Shown: positions 1-6,240 of the stretch, piece after piece
Layout of the letters: each line of letters starts with the position of its first letter
Position numbering within the stretch: position 1 is the stretch's first letter
Assembly (NCBI GenBank): GCA_002428385.1
Contig: DIWB01000060.1
Coordinates: 1 to 10,906 of the forward strand
DNA length: 10,906 nucleotides
Direction of reading: 5' to 3'
Origin: Bacteroidales bacterium UBA6117
GTDB lineage: Bacteria; Bacteroidota; Bacteroidia; Bacteroidales; VadinHA17
Notes under the pieces: generated by a model
What the model was told of the DNA's origin: nothing
What the model saw: only the letters and a program-made list of their open reading frames with translations
Database searches by the model: none
Made by a program: the position numbers and the translations under genes

Positions 1-1
1 G

Positions 2-76
2 TATATCCAAAGCAAGTCTTTTGACCTGGCAGAATTATTTGAAGAGAATCCACCACAACGTGTACAGCACATTTAA
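2..76 (+). CDS. Possible C-terminal fragment of an upstream gene
   Basis: An open frame enters from the left edge and stops with TAA at 74-76, giving a 24-residue tail rich in acidic and polar residues (…FDLAELFEENPP…). It reads like a natural protein C-terminus, but it is too short to identify, and another frame is also open from base 3 to a stop at 108-110. The choice between them is a guess from residue composition. No domain can be assigned. Confidence 0.25.
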   Translation, partial: YIQSKSFDLAELFEENPPQRVQHI

Positions 77-330
77 AAGAGAGAAATTACACGGCAGCGC
101 ACCGCACTAATTGTCACAAGTCAGGAATAATTTTTTTACCAGAAACGATAACAATATCGACAATGTAATATAGGCGATGTATTAAAGTCGATGGACTCTA
201 TGGACTATGGAAGATGAGCGATGCCACTGATGGAAAACTTATGTTATTTTATTTAAAAAAATCTCCTGATAAGATTTCAAACGGAGGAATAACATGGTCA
301 TCAGGGCTTATGGTGAAACGGTACAAAAAA

Positions 331-665
331 TATTTCGCCCCATACGGGGCTCAGGGATCATTTGGGGCATTAAGGACGGGCTGCGCCCATCCCTAAAACA
401 TTATTCGGCCTACGGCCTTAACCAGACATGGGCCATATCTCAAGCTCCGAATGCGGCGAAGTTCCAATGAGCGGATTAGCTACCAGTGTGGCAGCAGCCG
501 TATCACCTGACCAGTATGGGGCACAACGATTCTGAGACGTATCGCTATGTTTTACTGAAATCATCCTGTTCAGCAGTCCCGTAGGGGCGCAATGATTTAG
601 GGCGGGGCATCGCCCCGTTGTGCATTACCACACAACCAGATAAGCCCCGTATGGGGCGTAATAAT
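331..665. repeat. Cluster of GC-rich palindromes bounded by a 16-bp inverted repeat
   Basis: The 16-mer CGCCCCATACGGGGCT at 336-351 occurs again as its exact reverse complement at 643-658. Each copy contains its own hairpin (GCCCC, 4-nt loop, GGGGC). Between them lie further small hairpins: GGGC/GCCC at 378-388, GGCC-TAC-GGCC at 407-417, CCC-GTA-GGG at 578-586, and CGGGGC-ATC-GCCCCG at 603-617. GCACAACG at 523-530 is matched inverted by CGTTGTGC at 616-623. The stretch is more GC-rich than its flanks and has no credible reading frame. This architecture suits a REP/BIME-like dispersed repeat or a non-coding MITE; which one cannot be told from a single copy. The flanks show no clear target-site duplication. 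Confidence 0.7.
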
Positions 666-874
666 AGGGAATAGGTTCACATGCAATTAATCCAAGTCAC
701 ACGGTTGCGAAATTTTTCGTATGAATTATTCCGAATAATATCGCATTCAATGTTTTTTGAGTTGCATTCAATAATCCGAAAAAAAAATCACATTTCCTGT
801 CACGTTTCGCAATTATGATTCGTATATATAATGTATGAATAACCTGAATCCAGTATTTATTAACAAATAACAAC
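665..874 (+). promoter_or_regulatory. AT-rich upstream region of the serpin gene with paired direct and inverted repeats
   Basis: This non-coding stretch precedes the serpin start. It holds two copies of GCATTCAAT, at 743-751 and 764-772, exactly 21 bp apart start to start, about two helical turns. It also has a small hairpin ATTATT-CCG-AATAAT at 725-739 and an 8-bp inverted pair, TTGCGAAA (705-712) and TTTCGCAA (805-812), plus a run of nine A at 779-787. No convincing phylum-type -7/-33 promoter pair was found. The sequence just before the ATG is A-rich (…AACAAATAACAAC) with no Shine-Dalgarno site. That the repeats bind a regulator is inference only. Confidence 0.35.
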
Positions 875-2122
875 ATGAAAAAATATCTTGCATTCATTCT
901 GCCGGGACTGGCAATTCTTTTCCTTGCTGTCTCATGTTCAAAGGAAAACAATGAAGAACCCGACCTGACACCCAAAGACATTAATCTCTCTGCTGCAGCC
1001 CCCGTTGCCATTCAGAGCAGCAATGAGTTCGGCATAGAGCTTTTCACGAAAGTGACTGAATCGGAAAACGAAAACCTCATGCTTTCACCCCTCAGCGCAA
1101 GCACTGCCCTCACCATGCTTCTCAACGGCTGTGGCGGCGATACGTACTCTCAACTGCAGGGTACACTTAAATATCCCGCCGGGATGACCATCTCCGAAAT
1201 CAATGAAGCGTACAAGAGTCTTGTCAGCCAGTTGCTCATAATAGACCCGAAAGTACAGCTTGCTCTTGCAAACGCGATCTTCTACCGCAACGGATTCAAT
1301 GTAAAACCTCCGTTCCTTGCAACAATGACCAATGATTACAAGGCAACAGTCGAGGGACTTGACTTTGCTGCCCCTTCAACACTTACCAGGATCAATAAGT
1401 GGGCGAGCGACAATACGAACGGAAAGATACCTGAAGTGTTAAGTGAGATTTCAGGGGATGCAGTAATGTTCATCATGAATGCCCTCTATTTCAATGGCGA
1501 CTGGAGCTACCAGTTTGACAAATCCCTGACGGATGAGCTTCCTTTCCATCCCGACGGCGGCAGTGCGACTGATGTCACCACAATGAAGGGCGAGGTGGGT
1601 TCGAAAGTTGCTTACGGCAATGGCTTCAGGGCAATTGAAATGCCTTACGGCCAGACCAACTTTACCATGGTGGTGATGGTTCCGGATGAAACCCTCAGCT
1701 CCCTTTATACCTCCTTTACATACCAGGTCTGGGAACAGCTTACCTCTGACCTCGACGCACAGCCCGAGTTCGGCAAAACCATTGTAACTATGCCAAAATT
1801 CAAATTCTCTTACGAGAAATACCTTAATGACCAGTTGATGAGTATGGGAATGATTGATGCTTTCAGCCCCGGAAGTGCTGATCTTTCAGGTATCTCCAAC
1901 AGTCAGATATACGTCAGTTTCGTTAAACAGAACACTTTCGTCGTAGTTGATGAGGAAGGAACGGAAGCTGCAGCAGTGACAACAGTCGCAATAAATGAAT
2001 CTTATAGTCCATCCCAGCCACATCAATTCAAGGTCGACAAATCATTCGTATTTGCCATACGCGAACGTACGACAAACACCCTGCTGTTTATAGGGCAGGT
2101 TGTGAAGCCGGAACAGGAATAA
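875..2122 (+). CDS. Serpin-family protease inhibitor, lipoprotein
   Basis: This 415-residue protein is a full-length serpin. Residues 1-21 form a lipoprotein signal with lipobox LAVSC, so mature Cys21 should be lipidated; the following SKENNEE stretch is charged and flexible. The reactive-centre hinge EEGTEAAAVTT (360-370) has Gly at P15, Thr at P14 and small residues at P12-P10, the pattern of inhibitory serpins that insert the loop as a strand. The family signature is at 385-395 (FKVDKSFVFAI), followed by the usual C-terminal strand ending …LLFIGQVVKP. Counting from Gly362 puts P1 near Ser376, within INESYS, but the loop is about three residues longer than in alpha-1-antitrypsin, so the scissile bond is uncertain. 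Known relatives include miropin of Tannerella forsythia, a lipoprotein serpin acting on host and self proteases. The target here is unknown. A heptamer repeat array starts 7 nt after the stop. Confidence 0.97.
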   Translation: MKKYLAFILPGLAILFLAVSCSKENNEEPDLTPKDINLSAAAPVAIQSSNEFGIELFTKVTESENENLMLSPLSASTALTMLLNGCGGDTYSQLQGTLKYPAGMTISEINEAYKSLVSQLLIIDPKVQLALANAIFYRNGFNVKPPFLATMTNDYKATVEGLDFAAPSTLTRINKWASDNTNGKIPEVLSEISGDAVMFIMNALYFNGDWSYQFDKSLTDELPFHPDGGSATDVTTMKGEVGSKVAYGNGFRAIEMPYGQTNFTMVVMVPDETLSSLYTSFTYQVWEQLTSDLDAQPEFGKTIVTMPKFKFSYEKYLNDQLMSMGMIDAFSPGSADLSGISNSQIYVSFVKQNTFVVVDEEGTEAAAVTTVAINESYSPSQPHQFKVDKSFVFAIRERTTNTLLFIGQVVKPEQE

Positions 2123-2129
2123 AAAAGTG

Positions 2130-2223
2130 GGCAGTTGGCAGTTGGCAGTTGGCAGGTATTCGGTATTCGGTATTCGGTATTCGGTATTCGGTATTCAGTA
2201 TTCGGTAGCCAGCAACCAGCAAC
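2130..2223. repeat. Compound heptanucleotide tandem array
   Basis: Three different 7-bp units follow one another. GGCAGTT occurs three times (2130-2150) plus a partial copy to 2155. GGTATTC follows in six exact copies (2155-2196), one copy with one mismatch (AGTATTC, 2197-2203) and a degenerate unit (2204-2210). CAGCAAC then occurs twice (2210-2223). The array fills most of the 138-bp gap between the serpin and LVIVD genes. The unit length is constant although the unit sequences are unrelated. Such arrays are expected to vary in copy number through replication slippage. Partial GTTG/CAAC complementarity between the outer blocks could allow weak folding, but no standard terminator is visible. 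Confidence 0.97.
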
Positions 2224-2260
2224 ATAAAAAAATAAATCAACCTATAAAAACATACCAATC

Positions 2261-3547
2261 ATGAAAACATCAATCAGATTATCACTTACGGCTCTGGTTC
2301 TGACAGCATTTCTGTCGTCATGCTCGGACAAGACCGTGGAACGGATCACATACGAGGCAAACGTGCCTGTATACCTGTCGTTCAATGAATTCCGCACCAG
2401 CTTCGCAAAGAGTGATCCGGTCGAGATTTCCCGGCCGGGAAAGATCTATTTCAAGGATAATTATCTCTTTGTCAACGAGGTGGGCAAAGGGATCCATGTC
2501 ATCGACAACTCAGATCCCGCAAATCCCATAAAAAAGGCATTTTACGAAATAATGGGAAATGTGGATATGGCTATCAGCGGGAATATTCTTTTTGCCGACA
2601 GCTATATCGATCTTGTGGCAATCGATATAAGCGATATTGAAAATCCGGTTGAAGCCGGCAGGATCGAGAACATATTTCCTGAGGTTGTACCTGAGGGAGA
2701 CAGGTGGTATCCCTATGCCATGGTCGACAAGTCTAAGGGCGTAATAGTCGACTGGGATGTGAAGACTGTCACAGAGGAACGCGAGCCAGGAAGCACCTGG
2801 AATGGATATCTGTACAGGGGTGAAATGATGTTTATGACAGCTGCCGACGGCGCTGCAAAGTTGTCAGCCGGAGCGGGAACAGCTGGCTCAATGGCAAGAT
2901 TCATGCTGAATGATCACTATCTGTACCTTATTGCACATCCCTGGATGATGAAGACGGTTGATGTGGCGGAAGCTGAGGACATGAGTATCGTCGACAGCAT
3001 AAATGTTTCCCGCAATATGGAAACACTTTTTTTACTCGGGGAAAAACTGTTTGTCGGGACAACCACCGGCATGCTGATCTATGATGTTACGGATGCAACC
3101 AGGCCCGGACTTATTTCGCATTACGACCATATTAACGCCTGCGATCCGGTTGTTGCCGATGAAAACTATGCCTATGTAACGCTTCGTACAGGAACCACTT
3201 GCTCCAACGGTCAGAACCTGCTGGAGGTAATTGATATTTCCTCAATAACAAGTCCTTATCTTGTGAAATCCTATCCTATGTACAACCCCCACGGACTCGG
3301 GATTGACGGCGATCTGCTTTTCGTCTGCGACGGGACGGCCGGATTGAAAATATACGACAAATCGGATCCTCTTGACATAATAAACAGGAAAATTGCTCAT
3401 TATCCCGGTTTCTTCACCTATGATGTCATACCAATGGATGGTACGCTCATGCTTGTAGGAGAGGAAGGAATATACCAGTATGATTATTCAGATCCTCAGA
3501 ACATAGTTGAGCTCAGTCAGATTCCAATAACAGGTGATGAAAAGTAA
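2261..3547 (+). CDS. LVIVD-repeat beta-propeller lipoprotein
   Basis: The 428-residue product has a lipoprotein signal with lipobox FLSSC (Cys21), followed by SDK, a polar and acidic start compatible with surface export in Bacteroidetes. At least six LVIVD-type blades are recognisable by the recurring pattern hydrophobic-I/Y-D-x-S/T-D-x-x-N/R-P: near residues 79-89, 119-129, 272-282, 323-332, 363-371 and 407-414. Each pairs a 'what is displayed' strand with a 'direction of change' strand. An insertion at about 140-210, rich in Gly and Ala at its end, lies between blades 2 and 3. These proteins form beta-propellers and are common surface or periplasmic proteins of the phylum; their ligands are largely unknown. 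The next gene begins 3 nt after the stop, so the two are almost certainly co-transcribed. The leader before the ATG is A-rich, with no Shine-Dalgarno site. Confidence 0.93.
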   Translation: MKTSIRLSLTALVLTAFLSSCSDKTVERITYEANVPVYLSFNEFRTSFAKSDPVEISRPGKIYFKDNYLFVNEVGKGIHVIDNSDPANPIKKAFYEIMGNVDMAISGNILFADSYIDLVAIDISDIENPVEAGRIENIFPEVVPEGDRWYPYAMVDKSKGVIVDWDVKTVTEEREPGSTWNGYLYRGEMMFMTAADGAAKLSAGAGTAGSMARFMLNDHYLYLIAHPWMMKTVDVAEAEDMSIVDSINVSRNMETLFLLGEKLFVGTTTGMLIYDVTDATRPGLISHYDHINACDPVVADENYAYVTLRTGTTCSNGQNLLEVIDISSITSPYLVKSYPMYNPHGLGIDGDLLFVCDGTAGLKIYDKSDPLDIINRKIAHYPGFFTYDVIPMDGTLMLVGEEGIYQYDYSDPQNIVELSQIPITGDEK

Positions 3548-3550
3548 AAG

Positions 3551-4291
3551 ATGAAACCTGTAAAAATTACAGCGGTTATTATAGCCATAGCCATAACTGC
3601 ATCCCTTTCTGCACAGAAAAGCCGGAAACAGACAGTGGTATTAAATGGCGGTTCGCGTCTGACCGGCACCATTCTGGCTGCTGATCAGGACTCTCTGAAG
3701 ATGAGAATTACTTCTTCCCGGATGATTACACTGAAAAAATCAGATATCTCAATGAGCTCACCTGCATTGGCAATTGAAAAACCAGTAATTGACAGGGGCG
3801 GGTATTCGATAAGGCTTTCAGCGTCGTCGCTTACCGGCCACGATGATGAAGAAAACATCGGCAGCATGAGTTTTCACTTTTCAAATGGTTATACCTTCAG
3901 GAATGGACTGAGTTTAGGTATCGGAACCGGGTATGAAGAACTTGATGTTACCGTGATGCCTTTATATGCCGACCTGAGATATCATCCGCTTAAAACCCGG
4001 GTGTCACCCTTCGCCTGGATAAAGAGCGGCTGGTCATTCACTTTCGGGAAACTTGATGAGGGGCAATACTACTATTATGACTTCCCCGATTCGAGGGGAG
4101 GACCGATGTTCAATGCAGGAGCTGGCATCGAACTTGCCTCCTGGAGGAGTAATGCGGTGAATATTGGTGTAGGTTACCGTTATCAGAAGATCACTTACAA
4201 ATACGATCATAATCCGAGCGAACAAATTATTAATGAGATTATTACCCGCTTTAACCGGTTTGAGGTGCAGTTCGGCTTTGTATTCCGGTAA
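3551..4291 (+). CDS. Exported small beta-barrel protein with N-terminal beta-strand module
   Basis: This 246-residue protein has a classical signal peptide; the likely cut is before Gln22 (…ITASLSA|Q), typical of Bacteroidetes. Residues 27-70 (VVLNGGSRLTGTILAAD…) match a short beta-rich motif often seen in secreted Bacteroidetes proteins, resembling a small SH3/Sm-like barrel. From about residue 84 the chain alternates hydrophobic and polar residues with Gly/Tyr turns (SIRLSASSL, LSLGIGTGYEELDV, GYRYQKITYKY) and ends FEVQFGFVFR, as expected for an outer-membrane beta-barrel with an aromatic near the C-terminus. Its start codon lies 3 nt after the LVIVD gene, suggesting translational coupling and perhaps physical partnership. 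No enzymatic motif is visible and no specific function can be named. Confidence 0.85.
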   Translation: MKPVKITAVIIAIAITASLSAQKSRKQTVVLNGGSRLTGTILAADQDSLKMRITSSRMITLKKSDISMSSPALAIEKPVIDRGGYSIRLSASSLTGHDDEENIGSMSFHFSNGYTFRNGLSLGIGTGYEELDVTVMPLYADLRYHPLKTRVSPFAWIKSGWSFTFGKLDEGQYYYYDFPDSRGGPMFNAGAGIELASWRSNAVNIGVGYRYQKITYKYDHNPSEQIINEIITRFNRFEVQFGFVFR

Positions 4292-4359
4292 AGCAGAATT
4301 ATGAATAAATCAGTCAGAAAATCATCCGAATTAAGTTATTTTGATGAGGCTTAATCCGG

Positions 4360-4956
4360 ATGATGGAAATGGGAAGGAGAAAAGAAGATGAACAGGCATT
4401 GTCAGACATGGATCTTGTCAGGCGATCTTCGGATGGGGAGCCCCGCGCCCGGGAGCTTCTCTACAAGCGCTTTTTCTCCTTTGCCATGTCAATATGCATC
4501 AGATATACCAAAGACCAGTACGAAGCAATGGAGATAGTTAACGACAGCTTTATGAAGGTGCTTGGAAATATATCGGAATATGACGGTTCGAACCCATTCA
4601 GGGCATGGTACGGAAGGATCCTGATAAATTCTGCCGTGGATAACTACCGGAAGAACTCAAGGAGGCAGGCCGCAGTTCAGCAATTGAATTATCAGGAATC
4701 TCCCGAAGAGATGGAAGATCCTCCTGTACATGCCGAGCTTTCGGCAAACGACATCCTGTCGCTTTTCAACCACCTGCCTGAGAATTACAGGATGATCTTC
4801 AACCTGTACGAAATTGAAGGCTATTCGCATGAGGAGATAGGTAAAATGCTTGATATCACCGCATCGGCCTCAAGAACGAATCTTTCGCGGGCAAAGAAGC
4901 TGCTCCGGGAACTGTATAAAAGGAATTTTAACCCTGAAAAACGGAGCCATGAATAA
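4360..4956 (+). CDS. ECF-type RNA polymerase sigma factor
   Basis: A 198-residue sigma-70 family protein with only regions 2 and 4. Region 2 spans about residues 33-102 and includes the core-binding and -10-binding stretch (YEAMEIVNDSFMKVL, then FRAWYGRILINSAVDNYRKN). Region 4 spans about 132-187 with a helix-turn-helix at 156-183 (SHEEIGKMLDITASASRTNLSRAKKLL). A 30-residue acidic linker joins them. An in-frame TGA at 4345-4347 limits the start to downstream positions; ATGs at 4360, 4363, 4369 and 4408 are possible, and the last gives a product closer to a minimal ECF factor. The TAA overlaps the next gene's ATG by 8 nt, the usual sigma/anti-sigma coupling. Upstream, TTATTTTG (4336-4343) is one mismatch from the phylum's -7 element, but no good -33 element accompanies it. 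Confidence 0.95.
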   Translation: MMEMGRRKEDEQALSDMDLVRRSSDGEPRARELLYKRFFSFAMSICIRYTKDQYEAMEIVNDSFMKVLGNISEYDGSNPFRAWYGRILINSAVDNYRKNSRRQAAVQQLNYQESPEEMEDPPVHAELSANDILSLFNHLPENYRMIFNLYEIEGYSHEEIGKMLDITASASRTNLSRAKKLLRELYKRNFNPEKRSHE

Positions 4957-6184
4957 GTTTGACGACATACTCAGGGAAAATGTAAAAAAGGCATTCAGCA
5001 ATTACAATTCTGATCACCTTGCCGACGAGGGATGGGATTCGTTCGTGGCCCTGCAGAAAGGCAGACGCAAACGCGCGGTCATATTCCCTCTGTGGGCAAG
5101 GGCAGCCTCAATTTTGCTGATAATCGGGCTCGGGACATTTCTTGCTTACCGTTTATCGGAACGTCAGACAACCCCGGAAATCATTTCTGTCACAGAACCA
5201 GCAACTTCCGACACAAAAGGCCATACTGAAAAGACATCGCCTGATTATCAGCCTGCACTTGCTGTCGATGAAACATTTCTTAAGGCTGATCGGGCCGGCA
5301 ATGTTGACGATAAAATTCACGAAACACCGGCAAACAGGTCCGTCAATCCTGATATCCTGCCTGTTCCGGCTATGACCATGGCATTAAGTGAATTTTATAC
5401 CAGTTCAGCGCCTGATGAAATAAGATCAGAAAAAAGCAGGCCGGCTGTAACTGCTTCTGAAGGATCCGAAGATTTTGAAGAATCACCGGCTACTGAACAT
5501 AGTTCCGGAGGAAGGAGATTACTGGCAGGCTTGTCGGGTTCAATGGCCCGGGCCGGAGAAGAATCGTCACCGGTTTCCGGAATGTCAATGGGATTTTATC
5601 TCAGCCAGAAGATCACCAGGAGACTCTCGGTCCGGCCTGGTCTCGCCCTTGCCATGCAGTCGTTCGGGATGGAGAACAGCGGCCGTCCGGAAGGGCTATC
5701 CTATAATATTCCGCTTTACGACGGGACAGATGGCATTCCATACTCATATGAAGGCAGGTTAAGCATGGTGGCCGTTGAACTGCCGCTGAATCTTGTTGTC
5801 ACCCTGTTTGAAAGGAAACGTTCAGGCTTCTTTATTTCTGCGGGAACCTCTTCTTTGTTCTATATCAGCCAGCAATTTAAGGCCGATGTAGTCAACACAT
5901 ACACAAAGATGGATTTGAATACTGCAACCGGCCAGTATACTGCCGCAACAATGTTTTCAACGGTTGAGGTTGAAAGAGAATATGATTCATTCAGCCGTGC
6001 CGACTTTTTCGGGCTAGCAAACCTGTCGGCCGGATATTCTTTTCCTTACAGTAAAACAGGCACCATGCTTGTTGAACCCTTCGTGCAGCTGCCCGTTAAT
6101 GATCTGACCAGTCTTAACCTCAGGATAAGATATGCCGGAGTATCCATGAAACTGCAGTTCGGGAAACGGGAACAGGGGAAATGA
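4949..6184 (+). CDS. Probable sigma-factor regulator: single-span membrane protein with outer-membrane-barrel-like C-terminus
   Basis: The ATG at 4949 overlaps the sigma gene's stop and gives 411 residues; an upstream in-frame ATG at 4850 lies inside the sigma gene and is unlikely. Residues 1-43 are charged and helical (MNKFDDILRENVKKAF…), the size of a cytoplasmic sigma-binding segment. Residues 46-67 (FPLWARAASILLIIGLGTFLAY) are one transmembrane helix, with basic residues on the cytoplasmic side. Residues 70-190 form a low-complexity Ser/Thr/Glu/Pro-rich periplasmic linker. Residues 190-405 alternate as in Bacteroidetes outer-membrane beta-barrel proteins (SMGFYLSQKITRRLSVRPGL…, ending MKLQFGKREQGK). 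No zinc-binding anti-sigma HxxxCxxC motif is present. Position and overlap argue for control of the adjacent sigma factor; this is inference. How a barrel-like domain can sit on an inner-membrane anchor is unexplained. A heptamer array begins 7 nt after the stop. Confidence 0.85.
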   Translation: MNKFDDILRENVKKAFSNYNSDHLADEGWDSFVALQKGRRKRAVIFPLWARAASILLIIGLGTFLAYRLSERQTTPEIISVTEPATSDTKGHTEKTSPDYQPALAVDETFLKADRAGNVDDKIHETPANRSVNPDILPVPAMTMALSEFYTSSAPDEIRSEKSRPAVTASEGSEDFEESPATEHSSGGRRLLAGLSGSMARAGEESSPVSGMSMGFYLSQKITRRLSVRPGLALAMQSFGMENSGRPEGLSYNIPLYDGTDGIPYSYEGRLSMVAVELPLNLVVTLFERKRSGFFISAGTSSLFYISQQFKADVVNTYTKMDLNTATGQYTAATMFSTVEVEREYDSFSRADFFGLANLSAGYSFPYSKTGTMLVEPFVQLPVNDLTSLNLRIRYAGVSMKLQFGKREQGK

Positions 6185-6191
6185 TCTCAGA

Positions 6192-6240
6192 CAGGGCGCA
6201 GGGCGCAGGGCTCAGGGCGCAGAGCTCACGCCTCACGCCT
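6192..6240. repeat. GC-rich heptanucleotide tandem array between convergent genes
   Basis: Seven consecutive 7-bp units run without a gap: CAGGGCG, CAGGGCG, CAGGGCT, CAGGGCG, CAGAGCT, CACGCCT, CACGCCT. The array occupies nearly all of the gap between two convergent genes, and its last unit supplies part of the TAG stop of the minus-strand gene (complement of 6239-6241). Units share the frame CA-x-x-x-C-x while the interior drifts, suggesting expansion followed by mutation, or templated variation. It contains only small self-complementary cores (GAGCTC at 6222-6227) and no U-tract, so it is not a normal intrinsic terminator. Confidence 0.95.

Noticed and set aside
214..396. 60-codon ORF in the left intergenic region
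   Set aside because: Its second half is the palindromic repeat element, the composition is unlike the neighbouring genes, and there is no recognisable domain or start context.
697..1011. 104-codon minus-strand ORF
   Set aside because: It runs antisense across the serpin signal peptide and its upstream region, with no protein-like features.
2130..2223. Heptamer array as a CRISPR array
   Set aside because: Units are only 7 bp and contiguous, with no spacers and no cas genes nearby.
5032..5762. Three plus-strand ORFs (65-95 codons) within the sigma-regulator gene
   Set aside because: Out-of-frame shadows; the 411-residue frame has the membrane span and barrel pattern and overlaps the sigma stop as expected.
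6192..6240. GC-rich array as an intrinsic terminator
   Set aside because: No long stem and no U-tract on either strand.
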